Source: Rhizoclosmatium globosum | Taxonomy: Eukaryota > Chytridiomycota > Chytridiomycetes > Chytridiales > Chytriomycetaceae | NCBI GenBank assembly: GCA_002104985.1 | Contig: MCGO01000045.1 | Span: 186,001 to 250,000 of the forward strand | Length of the DNA stretch: 64,000 nucleotides | Direction of reading: 5' to 3' | Shown here: piece after piece, positions 46,181-57,691 of the stretch | How the letters are laid out: each line of letters starts with the position of its first letter | Numbering within the stretch: position 1 is the first letter of the stretch | The notes under the pieces: model-generated | Databases searched by the model: none | The model's input: only the letters and a program-made list of their open reading frames with translations | Told to the model about the DNA's origin: nothing | Translations under genes and position numbers: made by a program

Positions 46181-49100
46181 ATGGAGCAACACAGCCAGAG
46201 CAGCAACAGCACTGGTCCCTACCGTACAACACTCCATCTGCGCAGCCCCTCAACACGGATGAACACGCACCGCTTCTACCTGAGGCATGGGCCAAGGTAA
46301 GCCGAGTTGGATCCAAGTAAAGGAGGGCTAAGCAGCTCTGTTCAAGACAGTGACATCCGCCACCTCGAATGTCCGAAGCGGACTCGGAGCGGCGGCGTCC
46401 GTGTCCGAGCGAGTTCTTCTTGGAGCGCACGAAGGAACAACATCGGCGCTGAGCTCGGTCCAGGGCGTCCTCGTTGGCGCACTTTCCTCGGTGAAGACAA
46501 CCACGACAACCACCACCGAGAACGACGAACCGCCAAAACCAACTTCGATTCTCGGACACGCAACTCGCGTCGTGTCGTCAACAGTCGATTCAACGGCAGA
46601 CGCGGCGATTTCAGGCCTCAATTCAGTGTTCTCGTTCGCAGAACTGCTTTCGTTCGGGACTTTCCACGTGGCGAATTCGGCGCTCAGACTGTCTCTGGGC
46701 GCTGCCTCGGAGACCGCGAATGTCTTTAACGCCCTGTTTGGTTCGACTGAGAGCTCGCGCGCACTCACTCACTTGGTGGCCCTCGTCCAGCACGAGATTC
46801 TGCTGCACGACCCGCAATTTGCGACACGTGGAATGTTTGGGAATGCGGTTGGGGCGGCTGCTCTCACGGGCGGTATCACAAAGGCTTTGACGGCGTATGC
46901 CTGCTTGCAGGTTATGACAAAGGACCGAACCCTCCAAGCACGCCGTGTCGCGCGTCTCATTGAGGAATCTGTTAGTGACAAAGAAGATTCTAACAATGGC
47001 AGTAATGGCGGTATTGTGGGTACTGCCACTGGTGCTGTCAGTTGGCTCATGGGTGGCTTAGCTTCAGGGGTGGGTATTCGTATGGATCCTTCTGTTGCAC
47101 CGCCTCTTCCACCGCCACAAACTCCAGCCCCTCTTTCTTCTCGTGTGGATTTTGATGCCAGACAGCGGAGGTATCAGTGGCAGCGTGGCTTTAAATCTGA
47201 GCAAGACTTTGTTCGTGCCATGGAAAAGGTACATGTATGGAATGAATCATTAGGAGAAGCGGGTATTGTTGCTGGGGGTTCAGCTGTAGGAGCAAGAACA
47301 GAAGAGAAAGCCGCCGGAGTACCAGCGATAGCCACGGCAGCGACAGGTGCTGCAGGAGGAGCATCAGTCGGGACACCAGTCAAACCATCGACCCCATCAA
47401 ATTCAAAGGCAACAGTATTCCAACGATTCTCAATGGGCTCGTATATCCAGAAACCATCAGTCTTAACGGTCAGAAACGGCGAAGATGCAAAAGTAATTGC
47501 GGAACTTGAAAGGGTGCGACAGTTAGAAGCCAGTGCGAAACTGGCGGAGACAATTGCAGAGGACATGTCTGTGACTGAGTCAGAAGTTTTTGAAGATGCC
47601 AAATCGTTTATTTCCGTCTCTGCTTCTGGAATAATTGAGGAAGGGCGTGCCAGTTCAAGCTCTTCGAGTTCCAACCGCAGACTGTCATCGGACGTAGAAG
47701 GTGGACGATCATTACACCGAATCAGTATGCAGAGTTTGCGGAGCATCTTTGAGGAGGAAGACGCTAAACTGACTCCGCGGCGGTCATCAACGGCCACGAC
47801 TGAATCTGCTGTTACGGCTCCAGAATACACTGCCCAAACAACATCGGGCTGGCTGTTTGATTATGTAAAGAGCTGGATTCCTACTGGTGGAAGCCCGTAC
47901 CCTCTTTACAATAGCACTGCAATGCCAGGCGGATTCAAGGATGAATTTGAAGAGAATCACGATTTTGACATTGCCAATTCAATTCTGGAAGAATCAATGA
48001 GTATAAACACAATCTTTGATCAAGTGAGTACCAAATTGCTGATGTTCCCCAATTTATGAATCTACAATATAGGTTACAACATCGAGAAAAGCCAAAGACG
48101 GCACAATCCGCCGAAGACATAGACTGAACGTTCGCGCTTTGGACGATGGGGACGGTACTTCTTCGTCAGCAAACTCTCTCCTCAATGCCTCAATCCATCT
48201 TGACGAATCCGCCTCAATGCTTTCCCAAACAAGTTCCCGAATCACTCACGGAATGGGCCGTCATTTTCCTATGCTCAATCTTCTTGATAATCTTACCCGA
48301 TATGCCAAACACGCTACAGCGTCATACGGTTCTGAATTCATGACTGTCTTTGATGTGGGAAACATTCGCAAACTCCAGCATATCAAAGACCCCAACATTC
48401 CCATGAACCATATTGCTTTTGCTACTCATGTCAGCATTCCTGTTCGTGATGTTGTTTACTCGTCCTACGTGTCAGGCGTTGGACAAGAAGAAAACAAGAT
48501 TGAGCCGATAACGCATTACGTGTCGATTGATCGCGAGGCTGGAGTCGTTGTAGTCACGCTTCGTGGAACACTTTCATTAAGTGACTTGATTGTCGATTTG
48601 AAGTTTGACTATGCATCCCACAAGGGACACAAAGTCCACGCCGGAATGTTACACAGTTGTCAAACTTTATTAGCCTCACAAGCATTCATCCAATCTGTCA
48701 AGAAAGCACTCTTGGAAAACCCAGCATTTGGCCTCATTATCGTTGGCCATTCCCTCGGCGGCGCCGTTGCAACACTTGTCGGGCTGGAATGGAGCACCAT
48801 AAACCCCCTCCCAAACGCGCCCACTCCCTTTTCAACATCCGGGGTATCGGGTTTACCACCACACCGCCCAATTCACGTCTACTCCTACGGAACCCCATGT
48901 CTCTGCGACTTTGACCTAAGCACGAAACTGAAAGGTCTCGTCACATCTGTCATTCACGGCGACGATTTCATCCCCACCATCTCTGTAGGCATGGTGCGAG
49001 ACATGAAGACTGTCACGATGCATCTGTTGGATCCTGTGAATAAGGGGTTAAGTGAAAAGATTATTTCGAGAACGTTGGGACTCCAGGTGGGTGGAAAGAA

Positions 49101-49485
49101 GGCGACTGTGGAAGAGGAGGATTTCTTTTTCGGAGTTATCAGTGGTGAGTCGCAGTTTCTTGGGGTGTGCTTGAGGGTGTGTATTCTAAACATCTGCTGA
49201 AAAACTCTAGAATTACGTGGCTCTATGAAGAACGACCGTCTGTACCCCAGTGGAACTGTATACTGGATCAGTCACACCCGTTCCACTGCAAAAGACCCCT
49301 CAACAAATACGGATTCAGCTGTATCGCACGTGATTTTGAGGAGGTGTGAAGATGTGAGGGAGATTTGTCATGAGCCTGTGTTTAGCGCCAAAATGATGAG
49401 TGATCACATTCCAAAGAATTATGAGGAATGTGTGATTGCATTGAAGGACGCTATGGAGGTGGCTAGGTCGAGGAAGGAGGACTGA
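46181..49485 (+). CDS. Class 3 lipase, sn1-diacylglycerol-lipase-like
   Basis: Serine hydrolase resembling diacylglycerol lipases, which cut the sn-1 acyl chain of DAG. Exon 1 (46181-46296) needs one base near 46215 to continue as HAPLLPEAWAK. Intron 1 is 46297-46346, intron 2 is 48024-48072 and intron 3 is 49145-49210. The long N-terminal half has hydrophobic Ala/Gly-rich segments and Ser-rich linkers. The catalytic block LIIVGHSLGGAVATLVG gives the GHSLG nucleophile elbow; the acid is probably in VIHGDDFIPTISV, and the C-terminal MMSDHIPKNYEECV matches the DAGL SDHxPxxY block with the His. Of about 1,020 residues, like other DAGLs. Likely membrane-associated. Divergent from a class C GPCR. 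Confidence 0.85.
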
Positions 49486-49817
49486 GGTTGTTTGGATGTC
49501 GGGATGGATGGATGGACAGTTGAAATGTAAATTATTATAATAAAGACTATGAATGGTTGTTTGATGGGTGTATCGAAGATACGGGAGTGTGAGGGATAGT
49601 GATGGTTTATTGGAGCTGATAAGTCGGTCAACGTCCAATCCATCTGTTTGACGTCCAAATATATTAACTGAAATTGAAGAGTGATGGTTTGAGGTGGTAT
49701 TGATAGGTTGCTTGTTGTGATGTTCTGTTGATGAAGTGGGTGGAGGGCTTTCATCCTCGCTTTGGACCGAAGCTAAAGAGACCCAGTTAGCGCCAAACAG
49801 ACGGCACCTTTAACAAG
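49486..49817. other. Convergent 3' spacer
   Basis: Between the lipase stop and the RPB10 stop (genes converge). AT-rich, containing likely 3'-end signals on both strands (AATAAAGAC-like at about 49538). No gene seen. Confidence 0.5.
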
Positions 49818-50018
49818 TCAAAGACAAAGACTCAACTGCAGCAGCTTCTCAATCAAGTCAACGTGGGTCAAGACCATTCGTCTGCAGCAGTACCGATTGA
49901 GGCCGAGCTTATCCATGGCCTCCCCTTCACTCATGTCCATCTGAAGGTACGTCAAGTACTGGTCCCACATGTTTCCAACAACCTTCCCGCACGAGAAACA
50001 CCGCACTGGAATGAGCAT
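49818..50018 (-). CDS. RPB10: RNA polymerase subunit RPB10 (common to Pol I, II and III)
   Basis: 66-residue zinc-binding core subunit shared by RNA polymerases I, II and III. Starts at the ATG at 50018 with [20 protein letters not shown], containing the invariant CFSCG pair, and carries [19 protein letters not shown] with the second pair of cysteines (CC). Length and sequence match the family from start to end. The ATG was chosen because the family begins M[LI][IV]PVRCF; the 17 Lys-rich codons further upstream are not part of it. Confidence 0.95.
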   Translation of the reverse strand: MLIPVRCFSCGKVVGNMWDQYLTYLQMDMSEGEAMDKLGLNRYCCRRMVLTHVDLIEKLLQLSLCL

Positions 50019-50074
50019 CTTTTTCCCTTCTTTCTTTTTTTTCTTGTCCTGTTGCAAAAAAACCAACAAAAAAG
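50019..50074. promoter_or_regulatory. 56-bp divergent promoter of RPB10 and BRX1
   Basis: Start codons of RPB10 (50018, minus) and BRX1 (50075, plus) are separated by 56 bp containing a T/C- and A-rich stretch. Both genes serve ribosome and polymerase production, so a shared growth-regulated promoter is plausible. Confidence 0.55.
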
Positions 50075-51203
50075 ATGGGACGCAACGATAGTGCCAACTA
50101 TGTGGATGAAAGCGACTCTGACTCGGATACCGGTGCGTTGAGTGGGAAGAAGGCCTTGATGAAGCGGATGGAGAAGAAGTCGGGAAAGAAGGCTGCGAAC
50201 AACAGTAGCAAGGAGACTACTTCCGCTGGCGTGGAAAAGACGATCGTCAAGAACAAACAGAGAGTTATGATCTTGTCGTCAAGGGGTATTGTTCACAGGT
50301 ATTTATTGGTTGGAGTACGTGTTTTTTGGAGTTGTCTAAACTGAATCCTTCGTCAAAAGATACCGTCATCTTATGAATGACATTCACTTGTTGCTTCCAC
50401 ACTCAAAGAAAGGTATAGTCGATTACAGAGTAACGATGACGAGTGCTTAAACCCTGCGCGAACTTGTAGATTCCAAACTCGACTCAAAAACCAACTTGCA
50501 ACTCATCAACGAACTCGCTGCGGACAACCAATGTAACAACTGCTTGTTCTTTGAAGTCAGGAAGCACAAGGATTTGTTCTTGTGGATGTCTAGGACTCCT
50601 AATGGACCTTCCGTCAAGTTCCTTGTTCAGAGTGGTACGTTGAATGCTAGAGTTACTTTACACGCGTTCATAATTGATAATAATGACTTCGATCCATATA
50701 GTCCACACCATGGACGAACTTCGAATGACTGGAAACCACTTGAAGGGATCCCGCCCCATCCTCTCCTTTGACCAATCCTTCGATAACCCCGAAACACCAC
50801 ACCTCCAACTCCTCAAAGAAATGTTCTCCCAAACCTTTGGTACTCCTCGCAGCTCCCGCAAAATCAAGCCTTTCATTGACCACGTCTCATGTTCTCTGTC
50901 GTTGGCGATGTCGTATACTTCAGAAACTATCAAATTGTCGAAAAGACTGTAGAGAAGCAAAAGGAACCCGAAACTTCCCTCGTTGAAGTTGGACCACGTT
51001 TCACACTCAGCATTATTCGTATCTTCAGTGGAAGCTTTATGGGATCTACATTATACGAGAACCCAGAATACATTAGCCCTAACGCTGTGAGAAGCGAGGA
51101 GCGAAAGGAGGCCAAGCTGAAATACGTCAAGAGACTGGCGCAAAAGGAGGGAAAAGTGGAGCACAAGGGACAAGAAGACGAGTTCAAGGATGTTTTCGTT
51201 TGA
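50075..51203 (+). CDS. BRX1: Ribosome biogenesis protein BRX1 (Brix domain)
   Basis: Nucleolar factor for assembly of the 60S ribosomal subunit. The N-terminus is acidic then Lys-rich; the Brix domain begins [13 protein letters not shown]. Introns follow at about 50299-50359 and 50414-50468 and before [11 protein letters not shown]. Conserved blocks are [65 protein letters not shown] and [19 protein letters not shown] with [13 protein letters not shown] one-base shift near 50888 separates KPFIDHV from [18 protein letters not shown], whereas the family reads straight through. The Lys/Glu-rich C-terminus is normal for BRX1. Confidence 0.92.
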
Positions 51204-51590
51204 AAGAAAAAACACAACAAAGTTTATACATTTTCTCGTTGTATTCTTTTTCGTAGGTATAAACAAAAGGTGTCCGTTATGTTCGTTTTTGGGACCACAT
51301 CATTTCTGACAATTCCAACACGAAACCACTCTGTCAACGTCAACTTTCTCGTTCATCTTAACTCGTCGCCCGACAAGACGCCGACCTAACTCCGAAACGA
51401 AGCGGAGATAGTATATCAACCTGAACAGAACAAAACCTGGCGCGAGCTATTTATCATCACAGGTGTGTAAGATTGTAAATCACATAGTTATCCTTTCAAC
51501 CCACTTCTACTTTAAACACGATCTAAAGCTCCGGCCATCCTAGTGGATTAACAGTAACTTAAAGTCTTTCTTCGTGTCGAGACAAAGGCT
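51204..51590. other. Intergenic spacer with WOPR gene promoter
   Basis: 387 bp between BRX1 and the next plus-strand gene. No ORF, repeat or RNA gene recognised. Confidence 0.5.
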
Positions 51591-52716
51591 ATGATGGATC
51601 CACGTGTATCAGGCTCCAACTACAGCCACGAAACTTTCTTCGGATACATCAAAAATCCATCCGACGCGCTTGTAATCATTGAATGTTGCATTCAACGTCA
51701 CTTGAAGCCATTTGACAGGCCACCTTCAGATATGCTTCACCTTCCCATTAGAAGCGGAAGTGTCATTGTACTTTCGGATAGTGCAAATGGAGTGAAAAGG
51801 TGGAGGGTAAGACTATTTCAACCAATTGAAGTTGTAATGACCGTTTTTTTAATAGGATGGAGAAAAGTGGAGCCCGTCCGAGCATACGGACCTTTTTTAC
51901 TGTATAAGTACGTGTCAATTGTTCTGATTTTCGATGCTTCTATTCACAACATCTCCACAACATTCACAGACAAGCCGAATATGCCATTAACGACACTCAG
52001 AAGAAACCATACACTAAAATTCCAACATTCCTTCTCCCCAAATACCAATTAAATCGATGAAAAATAATCAAACGAGACGAAATGGGTGACAAAACGAACT
52101 CTTACTCTTTTTGGAAGCGATGGGAACAGACACCGCGTCATCAGCTACTACAATCAACAAGACGTACTTGACCTGCATAATCGACTTGCAAGAAATGAAC
52201 GGCCTTGGGACGAAACAGTCTTTAAACTTCCCTCGAAGACCCTCACATCTCGATGCGAGTGAACACGGAATCTCCTGCGTTCAAAAAGTTATTGGCAAAA
52301 TCTATTCCTGCAGAGTTTATGGATTGGACAGAACACACTGATATCCGAGCTTCAGGTCACCCTGAAGTTGAATCCACAGATTCACAACAAACCAAACCCA
52401 AACCAACCGCAGCACGGCACCCTTCGCCGAATATTCACATATGAGTTTACCACCTATTTTGGACAAACGTCAAATAACGCGAATCACTGACAAACCTTCA
52501 CTTCCAAAGTTGCGAGAAGTCCTGCCAAGCCAGTTTCTTGATAATCAATGGTGTCATACGTCATCCAACTATCATCAAGTGCCAGGTTATCCAATGTGGC
52601 ATCCTTATTATTATCATCATATTCCTGCCTCTGCAGAGTCATATCAACACCGCCTCAGTGGCATTCTTATGGATACTTTCCCATCCTTATTAACTCATAT
52701 AAATTTGTTTTATTGA
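51591..52716 (+). CDS. WOPR-domain (Gti1/Pac2) transcription factor
   Basis: Fungal DNA-binding regulator of the WOR1/RYP1/SGE1 family, which controls morphology and development. WOPR box part 1: SHETFFGYIKNPSDALVIIECC and LPIRSGSVIVLSDSANGVKRWR. Intron 1 (acceptor at 51856) leads to DGEKWSPSRAYGPFLLYK, the family block [DT]GxxWSPSR. Part 2: QAEYAINDTQKK, an RDEMGDK stretch and HRVISYYNQQDVL, in different frames, with shifts near 52110 and 52250. The C-terminus is Pro/Tyr/His-rich and could be an activation region; its end at 52716 depends on a shift near 52443. Family call is strong; the C-terminal model is tentative. Confidence 0.85.
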
Positions 52717-52736
52717 TAACCCGAGCCATATTTCAT

Positions 52737-53110
52737 CTACTTTGATTCCTCTTCAATAGCCTTCGTCACTTCTTCCTCACAGTCAAACACAGTGTAAAGA
52801 GTAAATAAACTCGCATTGGCGGCAGAAACAACCAATCTGAAGACAAAGTGATTCAAAGAACCCCCAAAATCGATGCTGCCATCCCCTTTGCACGCATAGA
52901 ACGTGCTTGATTGGCAGCTGCCGTTCCTCTTTGAACGCGAATTTTAGAGTTAAGATTCAAGGCCTTTTGCCAATTATGTTCCTCAGGTGGCGAAGTAAAG
53001 CAAGGAGAGTCCCAGCATCCTCCAAACCCGTCAAAAGGCCAATACCTGCGTTTGGTACCATTCCGTGAGCAGCGTCTCCAATAAGAATTACACGACCCTT
53101 GCGATAGTTG
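52737..53110 (-). pseudogene. 3' fragment of an FAD monooxygenase
   Basis: Truncated copy carrying only the last third of the enzyme: it begins inside the second FAD motif region (YRKGRVILIGDAAHG) and includes RVQRGTAAANQARSM, then, after frame shifts, NHFVFRLVV and a C-terminus in EEESK. Nothing upstream of about 53110 matches the family; that position abuts the 3' end of the full copy at 53.2-54.6 kb. It is a 5'-truncated duplication. Confidence 0.75.
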
Positions 53111-53222
53111 TCTTTGGAATTAGTGTGGGGCAGGCAAGATTCCGTCATTCAAATTCCATCACTGAATTCTATATGATTTCATTACTTAAACACGAACTGA
53201 TCGAAAGGAATCAAAGAAGACA

Positions 53223-54607
53223 TCAGTTTGAATCGTTCTCAATCGCTTTGGCAACCTCAGCGTCACAATCAAAGATAGTGTACAACGTGAACATGCCTGC
53301 ATTTGCGGCTGTCATCGCAAGCCGGAAAAATAAATGATTCAATCCTCCACCAAAGATTGAGGCAGCCATTCCTCTTTCGCGCATAGAACGAGCTTGATTC
53401 GCAGCGGCCGTTCCTCTCTGAACACGGATCTTAGAGTAGAGGCTCAAAGCCTTCTGCCAATTTTGTTCCTCTGGGTAATGGCGAAGTAATGCGAGCAGGG
53501 TTCCAGCATCCTCCAATCCAGTCAAAAGCCAATACCTGCGTTTGGTACCATTCCGTGAGCAGCGTCTCCAATAAGTATAACCGTCCCTTGTGGTAGCTTC
53601 CAAGTCTGGTAAATCGTAGATACTGGCAGCAGAAATTCGGAATGAGTTTCGCATCATGTTTTCCACGTGAGCAGGAACGCCCCAAGTTTGATTAAGTCTG
53701 CTAAGCGCCCTGCGTGTTTGGGCAAGTCCGAAACTGGACGGTAAGACTGGTCTTCATTTTCTGGATCATCGAACGTACTGACACGTACAGCCGCAATTTC
53801 GTCGGTGACCTTGAAGTTGGCGACAAATCGCTTTCTGTCGCGATCAATGTAAAAAGCAAACTCCTCCTTCTCCTTGAACGTAATGCCGTGCTCCTTGATA
53901 TTCACTACCCCAATATGACCCATCTCACCAGTGAAATTGGCTTTCAGGGCTTCTCCAAAAACATTACGACGAGTTGGAGAATGAATCCCGTCAGCACCAA
54001 TAAGAAGATCTGCAGTTACACTGGTCCATCGGCAAAGAACGCAGTAACAGACGATTCATCCTGCTTGACGTCAACCAGCTTTTTGTTAACAAGCGTCTTG
54101 ATTCCAAATTTGTGGCATTCTTTCATCAAAATATTGTGGAGCTGATATGGTTGACTTAGGAATGACCAGATCAATTAACGCCATAGCACTCACAGTTGAA
54201 CGCAGGATATGCAATGGGGTCAACAGTCTAGTATCAGTCTCACCAGCGGTTTTGTTCAAGATACGCGCATCGGCGACCACTGGTGCCGATCCATCAATTT
54301 TGGCCCACACAGTGTAGGGAAGTAGAGCACCAGCTTCAATACATTCATCCAACAAGCCAAGGCTGCGCAAGACTCGAAGTCCACCGGCTTGGATCATAAC
54401 AGCCCTGAAGGTGATACATGTTAAGCTCTCTAAAACGTCTGGCGCTCCACCAACCTCCTGAGGCACCGAATTCAATTGCCTTGTCCTCAAGGACTGCTTG
54501 CACAGGGTTGATTTGATCATACAGAGTACATTGTATGCCGGCTTTGTGAAGCGCAGGCCGGTAGCTGCACCGACGAGCCCGCTGCCAATGACAATCACTG
54601 AAGGCAT
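53223..54607 (-). CDS. FAD-dependent monooxygenase B
   Basis: Full-length member of the local FAD monooxygenase family. The N-terminus reads VIGSGLVGAATG, then in other frames VNPV-like and FGASGG-equivalent sequence, GAVMIQAGGLRVLRSLGLLDEC, KKLVDVKQ, DLLIGADGIHS, MGHIGVVNIKEHGITFKE, FDDPENEDQSYRPVSDLPKH and RVQRGTAAANQARSM. Frame breaks occur near 54555, 54480, 54025, 53690, 53600 and 53525; some segments around GDAAHG are read only in the alternative frame. More breaks than in copies A and C, so it may be an ageing copy. The substrate is unknown. Confidence 0.7.
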
Positions 54608-54718
54608 TGGTGGTAAATTGGTTTGGGGATGCTCAAGGGTTTGGCCAAATTAATTTCTTCCAGCCCCACATCCAAACCAAATGAAATCGAACTCTTTTAT
54701 TCTTTATGCAACCAGCAA

Positions 54719-54770
54719 ACTCATTTGCTCTCCTCCTCAATTTTTTTTGCAGCCACTGTTTCAGCGTATC
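54719..54770 (-). pseudogene. C-terminal micro-relic of an FAD monooxygenase
   Basis: On the minus strand this short stretch encodes AAKKIEEESK followed by a stop, nearly the same as the end of copy C (KLIEEESK at 54881). Upstream sequence is not recognisable. It is best explained as the leftover 3' end of another duplicated copy. Confidence 0.5.
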
Positions 54771-54880
54771 AGACAAATACTGATAATACTAGAGGGATTG
54801 CAAGATTCAAAATGCAAACAAAAAATCAACTTTTCTACCCACAAACAAACAACGAACTAATTCTATCAACAATAACAAAT

Positions 54881-56294
54881 TCATTTGCTCTCCTCCTCGA
54901 TTAATTTTGAAACTTCCTCTTCACAATCAAACAGTGTGTACAAAGTGAACAGTCCGTTGTTTCCACCTGCAACAACAAGACGAAACACAAAGTGATTCAA
55001 ACCTCCTCCAAATACTGAAGCAGCCATACCTTTAGCTCGCATATTACGAGCTTGATTGGCAGCTGCTGTTCCTCGTGCAACTCGAACTTTAGAATACATC
55101 GCCAAAGCTTTTTTCCAATCATTTCCATCTGGGTAGTGTCGCAAAATCGGCAGTAACGTTCCAACATCTTCAAGACCCGTCAAAAGCCCAATTCCAGCAT
55201 TTGGAACCATCCCATGAGCAGCATCACCAATGAGAATGACGCGGTCCTTGTTATAACTTTCCAAATCTGGCAAATCGTAGATACTAGCAGCGGAAATACG
55301 GAACGCGCAACGCATCATCTTGACAACGTTAGGTGCAACTCCCCATGACTGCATCAGATCGGCCAATCGCCCTGCATGCTTTGGCAAGTCATTGAAAGGA
55401 CGATATGATTGATCTTCCTCTTCTGGATCCTCGAATGTGCTCACACGAACAGCTGCAATCTCGGGAGAGACTTTGAATACAGCGACAAAGTACTTGTGGT
55501 CTCGATCAATGTAGAATGCGACATCGTCCGTCTCCTTGATGGTGATGTTATGCTCTTTGATGTTCACGACACCAATGTATCCGGTTTCTCCAGTGAACTT
55601 CGCAGTCAAGTTCTCGCCAAAGACGTTACGCCGAGTGGCAGAGTGGATGCCGTCAGCCCCAATGAGGAGATCGGAAGTTGCCGTTGTTCCATCGGCGAAT
55701 GTTGCCGTCACACTGTTCTCGTCTTGAGTAACGCCAACAAGTTTCTTCCCAACGTGAGTCTTGATTCCAACACGATGACAAGCTTGGATCAAGATCTGTG
55801 AAGCTGTGGTGGCGTTTAAATCAGCCTTCCCCCAAATTTGCTCGTTTATCCCCTTCCCCTTAAAAACACGCACTCACCTTTGAACGAAGGATGTGCAAGG
55901 GAGTTAACAAGCGAGTATCAGTTTCACCAGCCTTCTTGTTCCAGATCCGCATATCACCAATGATCTCAGAAGATCCATCAATTTTCGCCCACGTAACATA
56001 TGGGGATGAAAGCCCATTTGCAAGACATTCGTCCAACAGCCCAAGAGTACGCAACACGCGAAGTCCACCTGCTTGGATCATAACAGCGCCTGTGGAGAAT
56101 GGTTGGTGAGTAAGACCATATGGACACTCAATTTAATTACCTCCAGACTCCCCGAATTCAAGGGCATCGCCTCGCATTACTACTTCCATAGGGTTCACTT
56201 GATCATACATTGCGCTCTTGATGCCTGCTTTGTGGAGGGCCAAGGCTGTCGCGGCACCCACAAGTCCACCTCCAATGATAACAACAGAGTTCAT
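54881..56294 (-). CDS. FAD-dependent monooxygenase C
   Basis: Best-preserved copy. Exon 1 from the ATG at 56294 carries VIIGGGLVGAATALALHKAG and a LEFGESGG end; exon 2 gives AVMIQAGGLRVLRTLGLLDEC and WAKIDGSSEI to ILRSK; exon 3 (from about 55800) runs uninterrupted through LIQACHRVGIKTHVGKK, LLIGADGIHSATRRNVFG, GYIGVVNIKEHNITIKE, FEDPEEEDQSYRPFND, ILIGDAAHGMVPNAGIGLL and RVARGTAAANQARNM to the stop. Introns sit after ESGG and after ILRSK, as in copies A and D. It is presumably an active NAD(P)H-dependent hydroxylase with an unknown substrate. Confidence 0.88.
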
Positions 56295-56632
56295 TTAATG
56301 GCGAGAAAAAATTGGTGGATTTGCTTTCTTCCCAAAGTGGTGCCAGCCATTCCCTTTGTTGAACACTTTGGTTTATCTGTAAGTTGTAAAACTCTTATAC
56401 TCCTTAAATGAACAATCAATTTCTTGGAAGGCAGACGTGTATAGACGTGATTACCACATGGATCTTAAATAATTGGTTGGCGTTTCGATGAGTTTTCAGA
56501 AATTTGAAACTAACACCAATTCCGTAATATAATATTGATCAGCAAGATAAGTATTTCGAAATAAACGGTGAATTGTATATAAAAACCTTCTTTTTGAAAA
56601 ACAGTTCATTGTTGTTTTTTGTTTGGATATTA

Positions 56633-56722
56633 CACAGCGACTCCCGGGAGTCGAAGGCTCCCCCCCACTCATTGTGACTCACATGGGAGCCAGACATCAT
56701 TCTCCTCCCGGGAGTCGCTGTG
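56633..56722. mobile_element. 90-bp foldback/MITE with perfect 18-bp TIRs
   Basis: Starts CACAGCGACTCCCGGGAG (56633-56650) and ends with its exact reverse complement (56705-56722). No coding capacity. The same end motif recurs in the neighbouring 922-bp element. No clear target duplication is seen. Confidence 0.6.
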
Positions 56723-56741
56723 GATTTGAATAGGAAAATTT

Positions 56742-57663
56742 CCACGGCGGCTCCCAGGAGCCCTTTTGGCTTGCAAATCAAGTTTTTATTTTTATTATGA
56801 TGTGAGCGCGTACTTTTACACTCTTTTCAGTATAGTCTTATTATGGCAATTTTCTCCACAATTCCGCAAATATACGCGCTTTACCCCTCCTCTATCTTAA
56901 ATTATTCGCTACAGTCATCCCTCTTCCACTGCATGGAAAATATACTTCTTTTACAGCCTCCAATTCTAATCCTTAATTCAAGCACAAAATCAGAAGTTTC
57001 CATTACCTCAGAATGTTAACCCTCTTTAGTGCACAACCAATAATCTCGAGTTGATGTTGCAGCTACCAACAACCCAACGCTGAGGCAATAATATGCTTGC
57101 CAGACCCGCTTACCATCTAAATCTGGAGGATTTAACCTTGAATAAGCGGACTTGGCAGGGATAAGGTGTTTCAACTGGTTAACGATGTGAATAAGGTCAC
57201 TATCTATTTAAGGGGCAGTACATACCTCACCAACTGATGCAATACTGCGCGCTCTCCTTGTTTTTCAAGTCTGTCTGCTCTTGTTCGTGATTTCAGCGTA
57301 AGAACTAAGAAGAATTTGGTAAGGATCAAGTTTAACACCTTGGCAACTACTTAAAGGTAGATAAGATCTCAAGTGAGCTCCATAACTCCAACAGCATCAT
57401 CGGGCCACAAACAATGAGCGTTGTACGCTGTTTCCACTTCTGGCAGAAGTACTAGTAGATCTCCTCTGTTGTGGTTCAACTTGACGATCCGAGGATTGCT
57501 GATTGTCTGTGTTGCTTATCATTGATTGTTTTATTTGATGCTGTCCGAAAAGATGTACCATAGAGAGAAGAAGAAGAAAAAAAGGGGAGAGGGAAAATGA
57601 AATTCAAATTACATGACTCATGATGAGTGGGGGGAGCCTTCGACTCCCAGGGAGCCGCCGTGG
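56742..57663. mobile_element. 0.9-kb TIR element without ORF
   Basis: Left end CCACGGCGGCTCCC (56742-56755), right end its exact reverse complement (57650-57663). Just inside the right end, GGAGCCTTCGACTCCC is an inverted copy of sequence in the 90-bp element. No protein-coding frame or transposase motif in between. It ends 28 bp before the start of the Crinkler-like nuclease. An alternative reading is one element spanning 56633-57663. Confidence 0.55.
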
Positions 57664-57691
57664 TTTTTCCTTTTTGTTTTGTTTTTTTGAA

